Positions 47,471 through 58,723 of a stretch of DNA of 64,000 bases are shown piece by piece. Source of the stretch: Mauremys mutica (lineage: Eukaryota; Chordata; Testudines; Geoemydidae); contig NC_059076.1 in the NCBI RefSeq assembly GCF_020497125.1, positions 13,879,951 through 13,943,950 on the forward strand. The letters run 5' to 3'. The first letter of the stretch is position 1, and each line of letters begins with the position of its first letter. The position numbers and the translations under genes are program-made. The notes beneath the pieces were generated by a model. That model was not told the origin of the DNA. It searched no databases and was given only the letters and a program-made list of their open reading frames with translations.

Positions 47471-50400
47471 ACGTCAGGTTGGTTTGTCTTTTACATTTTG
47501 CTTTTGTTCATTCTTCCTGTACCTGAGGATGAGATCTCTCACCCAGGAGCCTGAGAGTGAAGCGATGGACAGTAACTCCCCCAGTGTATATAAAAATGTG
47601 CTGTGTATTTCATTATCAATACTTTAATGCAAATATTTATCTGTATGTTTTAGTGATATTCTGTTGGTTTAATGCAATGTTACCAGTTTTTTTATTGTGC
47701 GCCTTATAGTTCACTTCCTTGTTTTTTTGTCATAATTCTTGGACTCTGATATCCGTTTCCCTTTTTGAGGAGGCGGAACAGTCACTGCCGTTATGGTGTG
47801 TTCTTAGCTTTGTGCCTCAGCACTGACTTGGACAACTCCTTGCTGAAAAACGTTTCTTGATCTTAAAATCAAAGGTGGTTTGTTTTAACTCTGCTCCCAA
47901 TGTATGTCTAATGCGAATGTGCTTGTAGATTCCTTCATATGATCAGCCACAACTTATGATTTGTTGGAAAAGAGAATAAAAAAATGATAGGGTTTGAATG
48001 GGATAAAGAACAAAAATGAGTGTTCCCCTGTGTTCACTTATCTATGGAGTGGTTAGTTTCCTGTGCATAGTTTGGTATAGGTAAGTGTGTGTGGTAAGTA
48101 AAAACAAGAGAGCATATTCCTAGGGCAAGGCCACCGCATTGATTTATTTTGTCTGTCCATAATGGAGTCCTCTCTTCTATTCCTCCACAGGGAGGGAATT
48201 TACACATGTGAGCGAATTGGGGGGAATTATCCGTGAAAGCCTCAGGCTACTTGTGATGCGCAGAGCCTTTGCAGAAGTGAGGTAGATTCCCCTCGTGCTT
48301 GCTCTGTGGATAATGCAGCAGGCTGCAACTCTCTGGGTATCCAGTCAAGATCCAGTTCTGTAACCAACCTACATACAGCGCTCCTGCTGCAGTCAGTCGG
48401 CGGGATTATTGCATCAAACACAACCATAAACTAGCGTCTTCCTGCCCCAGGGCCAAATCCTGACCGGTTGCTCAGAAGGCAGTGGTAGCTGTTTGTGTGC
48501 AGCAGGAGCAGAGTGTGGACTTCAGTTTTGAAGAGAAGTGGCTAATCTGTCTGATTGTGAAGGGCTGGATCTCACTCCTGTCTCTTTCCTGGTTACAAAC
48601 AGCTTGGAGATCATCTTCTGCTAAGAATCTTGTGTGTGTTTTTCCCACAGTGTCCTCCCCACACCCTTTACAGGCTTGTGCAGGCCCATATTTACAGTAA
48701 GCCACAATCCTCAGCTAGCTTGGCCAAGGAAGGGGGAAAATGGAAGGGATCTTCCCCTGGTAGATTCCTCTAGGCTCTGGCTCTGAAAGTCTCATTCTGT
48801 CTCCCACTCTTCCTTCCTGTGCCTATTCTACCTTCTGCCTAATGAGTCTCTTAGCTCTCCTCAGCCCATCCCAAGCCATCGATTAGGCACAGCTCTTCTT
48901 AATTGTGTCTCCTCTAGTGCAGCTAATTGGAGCTGCAGTGACCAGAGTGCTAGATCAGCTGCTGTTGTTCAGTGGGAGTTAGGTGCTTAGATATTCCCTA
49001 TCAGCGTAGTATCTGAGGCCCAGATACTCAAAAATATTTAAGTACCTAGGGGGAGACACTTGAAATTGGCACAGTCTGGGAGAGCGTTGCTGAGATGTTG
49101 CCATCTCAGGCCTTTAACAGCCGCTCTGATTAGTGTCAATGTGGAGAGGTGCTGAAAGCCACTCTTTAGCATTGCTAGGGGCTGGAGTTGTGCTGCTCAC
49201 CCCGGCTTGTGCCGTGGCAGCGCTCAGAAGGAAGGCTGGTAGTGCCAGTGTCTGGGAGCAAACTGAGCTGGCGGTGTAGGGAAACGCGGCTTCGCATGGA
49301 GCCGGGGGTTCAGGCGCCAAGGGGAGCAGATTCAGCACAGGCTGATAGAAGGCTTACCAAGAGACTGGCAGTCGCCATTGAGTCAGGGTCCCCTCTCCCA
49401 GGTGGAATGCAGACATGGTTCAGTTGCAATACTCCAGCTGTATTTTAACTCCCCTCATCCCTGTCCCTTCAGCTTGGGTTAATAACCCTCCGAACTCATC
49501 AGTGCTGACAAGCATCCCTGAGCTGCCCAGACAGCACAGCCTCCCACGTCAAGGCAATCTAGGGGAGGGATATCTGCCTGATGCCCTCAATGTTCTACCC
49601 GGAGAGTGTGGTCTCCTAGCCATATCTGTTGCGGAAGCTTAGACTAATGCAGCTTTTTAGTTGTGTGAAAGATCCATGTCCAGCTGTCTGTGCCTGGGGG
49701 ACAGTTATAATACCCTAGGGCATATTATGGAGGCAATAAGAAAAAGTCCAAATAACCCCATATAATGTCTTTCCATTTTTTACTGTCCCTGATCATCATA
49801 AATAGATCACTGTATTAAAAACATAGAAAGTATCTTCTGGATTGAATAAAACACCTGTTTGAAAATATTTAGGGAAAGCCACAATGCATCTTCGCTCCCT
49901 TTCCTGCTATCAGCATAAGGGCGTTTTTTGTGTGTCTTCTCCTAAGAGCAAAGGATTCTTAACAGCCTAGATCCTGAACCTAGAAGCCATCATGCAAATG
50001 TGGATATTGCGTGTGTGAATTATCAATGCTACTGCATAGTGCAGAAACTATATACAGCGGAAGGCAATAAAAGTTGCCTTAGGTGCATTCTTACTCTGCA
50101 GAACACTGTGGGCTCCTGTAAATACATTTAAACTGGTTTTATAAGAACTATGGATGCTGAACTGAAACAAGTGTTATTAGCAGCTTCCCCGTTGAGCACA
50201 CTACACCGAGCCCTTGAGCACTGAGTTCATACGTTGTTGTTTAGCTCATGCTGTACTTCAGTTTCCCGCTCTAAAAAAACTGCCCAGAATAGCTACCTCT
50301 TTCCCACCAACACTCTTTGCAAAGGGCTTACGTTTCCTGTTCATAATGCACCTGAACTCACTCCAAATTGATGCAAATCTTAGACTAGGAAAATCTTCTG

Positions 50401-50554
50401 GAAAATGCCACGTGCTGACTGCAGAATTAGTGACTGATGCCTTACACCTAATACATGCACGATACAGAGAAGAACAAATGATCAATCCAGGATCTTAAAA
50501 CATCCTGGGGCAAACTTCACCTGGACCCCTGAAAGAACAGCTGAATGTGAAATC
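47471..50554. other. Intergenic sequence between CDKL2 and THAP6, no gene seen
   Basis: No repeat family or exon was recognised on either strand. Gene order predicts ODAPH (enamel matrix phosphoprotein) near here on the - strand. I looked for its signal-peptide exon and Pro/Arg/Phe-rich second exon and did not find them. Confidence 0.5.
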
Positions 50555-50690
50555 ATAGGAGTGGGATGGACGTCATAGAGACCAGTGCCTTGCTGTTGCA
50601 GACAATCACCTCGTATAATTCCATTCATAAATTTATCAAGCTCCATTTTGGGAGCTCTGCACATGCACTCCAGGGTAGTAAAGATCCAGA
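50555..50690 (-). mobile_element. CR1-type LINE 3' fragment
   Basis: The - strand reads 'gagcttgataaatttatgaa', followed by a block like the 3' region of diverged CR1 families. Short and uncertain. Confidence 0.4.
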
Positions 50691-50693
50691 TTA

Positions 50694-52140
50694 AGGCTGT
50701 CGATTAATCGCAATTAACTCACATGATTAACTCAAAAAAATTGCGATTAGTCACAGTTTTAATCACATTGTTAAACAATAGAATACCAATTGAAATGTAT
50801 TAAATATTTTTGGATGTTCTTCTACATTTTCAAATATTAATTTCAGTTACAACACAGAATACAAAGTATACAGTGCTCACTTTATATATTTTGATTACAC
50901 ATATTTGCACTGCAAAAATGATAAAAGAAATAGTATATTTCAATTCACCTCATACAAGTACTGTAGTGCAATCTCTTTAATCGTGAAAGTGCAACTTACA
51001 AATGTAGATTTTCTTTGGTATATAACTACACTCAAAACCAAAACAATGCAAAACTTTAGCACCTACAAGTCCACTCAGTCCTACTTCTTGTTCAGCCAAT
51101 TGCTAAGACAAACACGTTTGTTTACATTTATGGGAGATAATGCTGCCCTTTTCTTATTTACAGTGTCACCAGAAAGTGAGAACAGGCATTCGCATGGCAC
51201 TTTTGTAGCCAGCATTGCAAGGTATTTACGTGCCAGATATGCTATAAACATTCATATGCCCCTTCACGCTTCAGCCACCATTCCAGAGGACATGCTTCCA
51301 TGCTAATGATGCTCGTTAAAATAATATACATTAATTTGCAACTGAACTCCTTGGGGGAGAATTGTATGTCTCTGGCTTTATTTTACCCGAATTCTGCCAT
51401 ATATTTCATGTTATAGCAGTCTCGGATGATGACTCAGCACATGTTCATTTTAAGAACACTTTCGCTGCACATTTGACAAAATGCAGAGATGGTACCAACG
51501 TGAGATGTCTAAATATAGTTACAGCACTCGACCCAAGGTTTAAGAATCTGAAGTGCCTTCCAAAATCTGGTGTGCGATGAGGTGTGGCACTTGCTTTCAG
51601 AAGTCTTAAAAGAGCAACACTCCAATGCAGAGACTACAGAGCCCGAACCAGCAAAAAAGAAAATCAACCTTCTGCTGGTGGCATCTGACTCAGATGATGA
51701 AAAGAACATGTGTCGGTCCACTCTGCTTTGGATCGTTATCGAGCAGAAGCCATCATCAGCATGGACACACGTCCCCTGGAATGGTGGTTGAAGCATGAAG
51801 GGACATACGAATCTTTAGCGCATGAAGTAGGCAGCATTATCTCCTGCAAATGTAAACAAGCTTGTTTGTCAGAGCGATTGGCTGAACAAGAAGTAGGACT
51901 GAGTGGACTTGTAGGCTCTAAAAATTTACTTTCTTATTTTTGAATGCAGGGTTTGGGTTTTTTTAATATAATTCTACATTTATCAGTTCAACTTTCATGA
52001 TAAAGAGATTGCACTACCAGTACATGTATTAGATGAAGTGAAAAATACTATTTATTTTGTTTTTTTACAGGGCAAATATTTGTAATCCAAAATACATATA
52101 AAGTAAGCACTGTGCACTGCTTTAGTCCTGATTTGTACTC
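50694..52140 (+). pseudogene. hAT element relic with ZBED-like transposase C-terminus
   Basis: The left end has the repeated 'gattaatcgcaattaactca' block. In the second half, frame-shifted pieces read 'TALDPRFKNLKCLPKS', 'DEVWHLLSEVLKEQHSN', 'LLLVASDSDDEK', 'LDRYRAEAIISMDTRPLEWW' and 'LKHEGTYESLAHE'. That is the C-terminal half of an Ac/ZBED-type hAT transposase just before its dimerisation region. At least two frameshifts and an internal deletion (the N-terminal half is missing) show it is dead. The right terminal repeat was not found. No sign of domestication into a host gene. Confidence 0.72.
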
Positions 52141-52466
52141 TTAGGGCCTCACTAAAGTTCTGCATTATGAAATCTAAGCTAGAGGTGCCTCACCCTGCTA
52201 ATCCGACAATTGTTTACATTTATATATTGTCTTTTGTAGCTCGCACTCCTGACCATTACCACAGCCCTCAGAGACCAAGACACCTTGTTAGATAAGGGAG
52301 CTGTGTCCCAGGAGCAAGGATCTTGCCCAGATGGTATCTTTAGAGAAACGGCTTCTCCAAAGATCTGGCTGGTCCTGTTCACTGAGTGCTGATGGCCAGC
52401 CTAAAACATCCCACTTCTGAATGTTGAGCTTAAGGAGCTTTTGCAGCTATTCCTGCTAGAGTTACT
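52141..52466 (-). other. THAP6: Probable THAP6 3' UTR / downstream sequence
   Basis: Directly after the THAP6 stop on the - strand. No clear AATAAA was seen before the hAT relic, so the transcript end is not placed. Confidence 0.35.
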
Positions 52467-52721
52467 TCAGTTGATAATCTTCTCCTGTGTGCCTGCCTCA
52501 CACCACTCCCAGCAATAAACATCCAGTTTACAGGCTGTTTCAGGGCTGATTAGACATTTGTTCTCCAGCTCCCGGATCACCGTCCTCAGTGATTCCCTGC
52601 GTTGTCGTTCTCTGTCTAAAGTGTTCCTCAGATGTTCCTTGGCCTCTTTGAGCTCACTGATTACCTGATCTAATTTACACTTCAGTTTCTTTGGACTGTC
52701 CATTATGCTGTAACTGTGCTC
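52467..52721 (-). CDS. THAP6: THAP6 last coding exon (HCF motif and coiled coil)
   Basis: The acceptor is 'ttttgtttccag'. It starts with EHSY, the HCFC1-binding motif, then IMDSPKKLKCKLDQVISELK and a charged heptad-rich helix, ending KIIN and stop at 52469-52467. 84 residues. Confidence 0.96.
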   Translation of the reverse strand, partial: EHSYSIMDSPKKLKCKLDQVISELKEAKEHLRNTLDRERQRRESLRTVIRELENKCLISPETACKLDVYCWEWCEAGTQEKIIN

Positions 52722-55700
52722 CTGGAAACAAAATTCAATACATTAGACATTCTCACCTTTCCCAAAGATCTCAGATTTCCACATGTTCTCCCCATTCACC
52801 AAGAAGGGGTTAAAAGACTGTTTAAAAAGCCAATCCCAACTCCCATTAGCAATCACTTTTTGCAAAACCATGTGGAGTGTGTAAAACCAATCCTTCTAGC
52901 TAGTTACTCCACTACGGCTTAATGGTGGTGGAACAATGTATAAGCAATGGAGCTGCCCTTACTGGTGAACAGTAAATTTGAGGGAGATGCTTGAACTGAT
53001 GCTCTAACACAAATGAAAACAGGGACACTGAGCCAAATGCACTGGTGACCTAAGAGGATGCCATTCCCTGCTGTTACACTGGCAGTGAGTATGCCCCACG
53101 GTGTTGAAAGTCTGCTATATTTTGTTGGGTTCAAATAAGTCACTTTACTTACCAAGATGAACTGGGAATGAAATTCTCCTGTACTGGAAGGCGAATCCAC
53201 CAGCTGGTGGTTATGAACTGTTACTGGCAGTGTTTTCAGTGGGGTGTTTCGTCGGCCATGAACTTTTCCTCGTCTCCGCTGTTAGAAATATATATTTCAC
53301 ACTTCAGTTATTGAGATAGAAACAGCAGAAAGAGATGGGATTGTGCAGGCTAATGTGTGGCTGTGGTGTGCTGGAAGCAGGGGGAAAGGTGAAGTGAGGA
53401 GTAAGTCCCTTGCTGAATTGGGATGCTAAAAGCTATTTGTTAAATAGTTGTTGCAATGACAGACAGACATCTCTAAGGTGAGGAGCTCTCCTGGGTCCCA
53501 TCTAATAGGAGCTTTCCAGCCCAGTCTTTTTGGTATGTTGGGAATTTAATGATATTGATTTGTATTAGGAAGCCCAGTAAAGGATCAGGACCTTATTATG
53601 CCAGGTATAAAGCAAATCCCCGCCCTGAAGAGCTCACAGAATAAGCGTTTGGCTAGACTTGAGGTAATCAGTTTCACTTCTCATTTTATGTACTTGACCA
53701 ATTCTTGTTCGGACTCACAATGGTTATTAAAAAAAAGCCTTCAAGGACATATCCTGCACTGTTTCCTCAGACAGGTCTGCCTGAGTATTGAGAGACAGAA
53801 CAGGCCCAGAAAAATGCTAATCTTTGGGCACAATATTTTTCCACCTCTTCTCCTGTTACCTAGTGATATCCAAAAGAAGAAAACATCTTCTGAGTTCTAT
53901 GTAAAGTGCAGGGAAAAGCCTGCCCATGTTTGCCAATACAGTTAAACATAGGAACAATCACCTGTAGATTATAAAGACCAACCTGGAAGTGAGAAGGCAA
54001 TTCAAAAATGGAAGGGATGACTCCAGGTTTGAGCCTGATGTTGGGACCTCTTGTGTCGAAGTCTGACTTCTTAAAGTGGCGCGAACATAACACATCTGCT
54101 TTCTTAGGCTCCCACATGCCTGCAGAGTTCACATCGAGCCTTTTTGTGGCCAGCACCCACCTTCTTTTGGCCTCCTCATCGGTGGGGAATCTAGGACAAG
54201 TGTGCAGACAGGAAAGCAAGTTGAATAGATAGCCATAGTCTCTCTAGCTTTTACTTAAGTATCTGTAACTCGTGATTGTAAAAGGGCAAACTTACAGGTA
54301 GCTTTGTGATCGCTCCTTCAGGCAATGTGTCGCCTGTGTGTGATTTTATGCAGGGTGACACCCACGCCCTACTCTACCCAGCCATGTCCCGCTGAGGTAT
54401 AGAGCACTGCTAGCACTGCCTAGCAGACCCCTCCTCGTGCTCTGGTTACAGAGCCAACCATGTTATGACCTTCTGTGCAGGAAGAAACGGGCTGTGTCCT
54501 CCCCAACAAGCTTTTCAGTCAAATTAATTCACTTGAAGCCTGTTTACAGTAATAATTCATCAGTTCTCAAGGAACTGACCTGGTAAATACAAACTGACAG
54601 AGGTGGGTTCAGTTCTGCAGCCAACGTCATGACTGTTTCCACTGACTATTTCTATATGGCCCTTCATTTCAGAGATTCCAGACACTTCACATTTCATAAG
54701 ACTATGAACTGATTTCCCCAACATCAATTTTGGGTAGGGTAGAAGTGATTAGTTTAGACATAAATATTCCTCACTCAGACGATATGAAAATGACTGCTCT
54801 ATTTTAAAGGATGACACATACATAGTGAATCTTTTGAGGTATCTAGTTCTGTGAGTGGAAAAAAACACATGAAATGAAGTTTTTAAAATTTCCACAGCCA
54901 CAGACCCACACCTGAATCTGGATTATTTTGACTCTTATAACTAGCATTACAAGAATCATGTTACTTTGTGGCTACAGTGTTTAGAAGATGATTTATTTTG
55001 GCTGAGTCTAGGATGAGACAGAGGAAAGCCTTAAAATGTTTCTTTGGATAATCATGGGATACACATCCTGTGATAGGATTAAGTTTTCTGCACCCTTTCA
55101 TTGTGCTAATCGTTATTTCTAAGATACTATTGCCCAACAGGACAGGCATTTGAATTCATGTGTATTTTGGAAAGAAAAATACAAAATACAATTTTGATGG
55201 CGAGAAGCAGCCACTCTAAATAACTGGGTTTACAAACAAGGCAGCATGTACGAGTAAGGAGAAGAAATGCCAAGTGAATGAGTTACATAAGAACAGCCAT
55301 ACTGGGTCAGACCAAAGGTCCATCTAGCCCAGTATCCTGTCTTCAGACAGTGGCCAATGCCAGACACTTCAGAGGGAATGAACAGAACAGGTAAATCATC
55401 AAGTGATCCATCCCCTGTCGTCCATTCTCAGCTTCAGGCAAACAGAGGCTAGGGACATCATCCCTGCCCATCATGGCTAATAGCCATCGATGGACCTATC
55501 CTCCATGAATTTACCTACTATATATACTTGTTCATTAGCCCATTCGTTAATAAGTCAACCCCCAAAAATGGATAGGTAAAAATAGCAAAAACTGTGTGAC
55601 CCTTTCATAAGCTGACGCTATATTTCAGGGGTTGGAAAACTTTGGCTTCCGGACGTCAGGGTAAGCTGCTGGCGGGTTGGGATGTTTTGTTTACTTGGAG

Positions 55701-58621
55701 CGTCTGCAGGCATGGAGCCCCTCAGCTCCCTGTGGCTGCGCCAATTCTCGCAGCTCCCATTGGCTGGGAATGGCGAACCGTGGCCACAGGGAGCTGAGGG
55801 GCTCCATGCCTGCAGATGCTCCAGGTAAACAAAATGACAATGTATTAGATATTCAATTAAATGATTCCATAGAGTTTAAAATCATCAAATTTTGGTGTAG
55901 ACCCGTTTATAAGCCAACCCCCCGCTCTTTGATGCATCACTTTTTTACCAAAAATATTCGGCTTATGAACAAGTATATACTTCTTTGAACCCTGTTATAG
56001 TATTGGCCTTCAAAACACCCTCTGGCAAAGAATTCCACAGGTTGACTCCGCATTGTGTGAAGAAATACTTCCTTTTGTTTGTTTTAAACCGGCTGCCTAT
56101 TAATTTTTATTTGGTGACCCCTAGTTCTTGTGTTAGGAGGAGGACTAAATAACACTTCCTTATTTACTTTTTCCACACCAGCCATGATTTTATAGACCTC
56201 TATCATATCCCCCCTTAGTCGTCTCTTTTCCAAGCTGAACAGTCCCACTCTTATTTATCTCTCCTGATACAGAAGCTGTTCCATACCCCTAATCATTTCT
56301 GTTGCCCTTTTCTGAACCTTTTCCAATTCCAATATATCTTTTTTGAGATGTGGCAACCACATCTGCACGCAGTATTCAAGATATGGGTGTACGAAAGATT
56401 TATATAGAGGCAACTTTATATTTTCTGTCTGATTATCTATCCCTTAATGATTCCCAACATTCTGTTCATTTTTTTTGGCTAAGAGATTATCTTTATTGGA
56501 ACAAATATAGACTACGGTGGCTATTGCAGAGAAGGCTAATAGCATGTGCAGAAATAGACCCTCTAGGGCAAGGGTGGCCAACCTGTGGCTCCTGTATAGA
56601 CACCGACTCCGGGGCTGGAGCTACAGGCACCAACTTTCCAATGTGCTGGGGGGATGCTCACTGCTCAACCCCCGGCTCTGCCACAGGCCCTGCCCCCTCC
56701 CCTAAGCCTGCTGTGCCCTCGTTCCTGCCCCCTCCCCCAGAGCCTCCTGCATGGGAGGAAGCAGCTGATTGGAAGGTGCGGGGAGGCACTGATTGGCGGG
56801 GCTGCTGGTGGGTGGGAGACACTGGGTCTGGGCGGTGGGAGCTGCTGAGGTATTACTGTGGCTCTTTGGCAATGTACATTGGTAAATTCTGACTCCTTCT
56901 CAGGCTGGCCACCCCTGCTCTAGGGTCTATTTTAATCCATATTTGGACAAAATTTAAGATAACTGTATTCTGGTGGTTGTGTTAAGTTGGGCAGAACGTA
57001 ATGCAATAGCTAGAGATTTTTTGGCTAATTCTTCTTTCAGGTTCCCAATGTGCAGGGCAGGAATTAGTTAGAAGCTTTAATATCAGAGGATTTCTCCACC
57101 CTGCTCACCTCACTTTGCCTGAGACCATCACACTGGTGGAATAGCAAACCAGAGAGAGAGAGAAAGAGAGAGATCATTCCCCATACACTCCACTAGCAAA
57201 TGGAGTTGTCCCTGTCAGGTGTTCTGCAATCTCTGACTACTGTCCAGAATGGAGCAGAGTTATTCACACCGCCCACTCTGAACAGAAGGTACTTTCTATA
57301 AGTTCCTTAATAAAAGTGCTCAGATGGGGTAAAGCGCCATGGTTAGCGATGAAGGCAGTTTATAGGATCCTATGGAACTATCTTTTGTTATTAACACTTT
57401 CTCTGTCTTTGGGTTTCCACCTAAATGCCAAGTTTATCCACACCCAGCTTAACCCCAATCTTCTATGTTAGATAACCAGGAGAGAGAAAATAACCTTCTT
57501 TGTTCACTTTTAATCAATTTGATTATAAGTATCTTGACTTTATAACTGACTCAATAAACAAGACATGGTGAAAGTCGGAGTATCAAAGGTCTGGGCATGA
57601 GCTATTTTAATGGCTAATAAACTATCTGTTGCTGAATTGTACCAAGTTCTCTCTTTTTGGAGTGTGCTCTGTATTTTCCCTTATGAAGGTTGTTACTTTA
57701 ACACTCTAGAAGCCAAACATTTTCAAATGACTTTACTATGAAATGTAAACATTTCCCCCTCTTTGAACCACAGGTGAAGGCAAGCAGCTTGAGCACAGAA
57801 AAATCTTGAAATGTACAAGATTAAAATAGGGCAAGGAACAAAAACAGTGGAATGATGATACTTTCTGTGTGCTCATTATTTCATTTCTATCTTCAAACAT
57901 ATTTACAAAGTTTTATTATTTTCCAGATGAGGTAATGAATGTGTAGAGAGGCGGTAAGAGACCAAAGCTACAAAGCAAGGTCATGCTCCTGCAAGCATCT
58001 CCCTACAGGGGGAGGTCCTACCCCACCATGGACCAGTTCCAATGAGCAGAGTCCAAATCAGTAGCACTGGGATTAGCACCTGGATTTTAGAGTAGCAGCC
58101 GTGTTAGTCTGTATCCGCAAAAAGAACAGGAGTACTTGTGGCACCTTAAAGACTAACAAATTTATTTTAGCATGAGCTTTCGTGAGCTGCAGCTCACTTC
58201 TTCGGATGCATAGAATGGAACACACAGACAGGGGATATTTATACATACAGAGAACATGAAAAGGTGGAAGTATACATACCAACAGGCAGAGTCTAATCAA
58301 TTGAGATGAGCTATCATCAGCAGGAGGAAAAAAAACTTTTTGGAGTGATAATTAAGATGGCCCATAGAAGGTGTGAGGAGAACTTAACATAGGGAAATAG
58401 ATTCAATTGGTGTAATCTAGCTCAGGGACCATGGAACTGGCTCACATCTGCCCCTAGGTTCACATGTAGATAGGAATCCTACTTTAAAAAAATATGCAGA
58501 GAAGGTGTAAAGCAGCCTAGTAACGCAAGTCTGAACCTTACACGTGAAACGTTAGTCCTCGTAGCTTGGAATTCGGCAAACATCTAGACGCACATCCGAT
58601 AGCCGCGCAGCTCTTCACCAT
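52467..58621 (-). CDS. THAP6: THAP6, THAP domain-containing protein 6 (complete coding region, 4 exons)
   Basis: A DNA-binding protein with an N-terminal THAP zinc finger. Coding exons on the - strand: 58621-58542, 54190-53983, 53278-53153, 52721-52467. All borders are GT-AG, phases agree, and the join is 669 nt (222 aa), the length I recall for human THAP6. The C2CH ligands are Cys5, Cys10, Cys62 and His65, with the AVPTIF-type box as GVIPSIF (83-89). Residues 139-142 read EHSY, an HCFC1-binding motif ([DE]HxY). A charged coiled coil (about 148-200) ends the protein. The gene is head to head with RCHY1 and shares its promoter. THAP proteins are transcription regulators related to P-element transposase; the target of THAP6 is not known to me. 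The frame is intact. Confidence 0.95.
53153..53278 (-). CDS. THAP6: THAP6 coding exon 3 (linker)
   Basis: 42 codons between 'tttctaacag' and 'gtaagtaa', phase 0 both sides: RRRGKVHGRRNTPLKTLPV, TVHNHQLVDSPSSTGEF and HSQFIL. A basic linker with no fold evident. Confidence 0.94.
53540..53650. repeat. Ancient interspersed repeat fragment (L2/MIR-type tail)
   Basis: 'aggatcaggaccttattatg' with 'ccctgaagagctcacagaat' matches the old amniote repeat also seen at 22920-23070. It lies in THAP6 intron 2. Confidence 0.5.
53983..54190 (-). CDS. THAP6: THAP6 coding exon 2 (rest of THAP domain)
   Basis: The acceptor is 'acttgtcctag' and the donor 'gttggt' after CAG. It starts with the last base of Val27, then FPTDEEAKRRWVLATKRLDV, including the conserved Trp, CSRH (zinc ligands 3 and 4) and GVIPSIF. 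69 full codons. Confidence 0.96.
54191..55286 (-). other. THAP6: THAP6 intron 1, proximal part, nothing recognised
   Basis: No repeat family or alternative exon was recognised. Confidence 0.5.
55521..55979. mobile_element. Mariner/Tigger-type element inserted in CR1
   Basis: The ends 'tatatacttgttcat' and 'atgaacaagtatata' are inverted copies that break the CR1 between 'gaatttacctac' and 'cttctttgaacc'. TA at both borders fits a Tc1/mariner insertion. Near the right end 'gatgcatcacttttttacc' is part of the terminal region. It is itself split by the element at 55634-55842. Confidence 0.75.
55634..55842. mobile_element. Palindromic hAT-like element nested in the mariner element
   Basis: Starts about 'caggggttggaaaacttt'. 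Two arms of about 51 bp, 55685-55735 and 55783-55833, are near-perfect inverted repeats containing 'ggcatggagcccctcagctc', with a 47-nt centre. The right border is approximate, and the superfamily is inferred from the CAGGGG-type end. Confidence 0.65.
56569..56917. mobile_element. Non-autonomous hAT element with perfect 8-bp TSD
   Basis: The left end is 'caagggtggccaacctg' and the right end 'caggctggccacccctg'. Exact copies of 'ctctaggg' flank it at 56561-56568 and 56918-56925. The interior contains other GC-rich repeat-like blocks ('gggggatgctcactgctcaa', 'gcagctgattggaaggtg'), so it may itself be composite. Confidence 0.9.
56926..58086 (-). other. THAP6: THAP6 intron 1, distal part
   Basis: A short (AG)n run lies at about 57149-57171 and a MIR-like fragment at about 57905-57970 ('tttccagatgaggtaatgaa'). 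Nothing else is recognised. Confidence 0.5.
58087..58385 (-). mobile_element. Penelope-like fragment with degenerate hammerhead motif
   Basis: On the + strand: 'gtagcagccgtgttagtctg', 'gtggcaccttaaagactaac', 'gcatgagctttcgtgagc', 'gagaacatgaaaaggtgg', 'gatgagctatcatcagcagg'. On the - strand the hammerhead-like part (58171-58209) reads CCGAAGA, stem, GAAA, GCTC. The essential U4 of the core is C here, and position 7, which tolerates change, is A. So unlike the copy in CDKL2 this one should be inactive. Confidence 0.72.
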
Positions 58622-58625
58622 GGCA
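58542..58625 (-). CDS. THAP6: THAP6 first coding exon
   Basis: On the - strand an acceptor (ttcccccccccag) ends at 58626, then TGCC and ATG at 58621. The exon encodes MVKSCAAIGCASRCLPNSKL and RGLTFH plus two bases of Val27. The donor is GTAAGG at 58541-58536. Cys5 and Cys10 are the first two zinc ligands. The exon is 4.35 kb from the next one. It was found by looking for the missing N-terminus and fits in phase exactly. Confidence 0.93.
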
Positions 58626-58723
58626 CTGGGGGGGGAACTGAGGCTGAGCTGGGAAGGAAATGGCGTAAGTCAGTGATGGCACCATTGAGCCCGGCGCACT
58701 GACTCCAGCCCCTGCATGTGGCG

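Larger units (their letters stand above)
55287..56450 (-). mobile_element. CR1 LINE 3' part, interrupted by nested elements
   Basis: The + strand shows the reverse of the CR1 3' end: 'taagaacagccatactgggt', 'ccatctagcccagtatcctg', 'gatggacctatcctccatg'. After 55980 it continues: 'gaaccctgttatagtattgg', 'gtgtgaagaaatacttcc', 'tctatcatatcccccctt', 'cacatctgcacgcagtattc'. This is one of the least diverged repeats here and the clearest turtle-type CR1. Confidence 0.9.
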
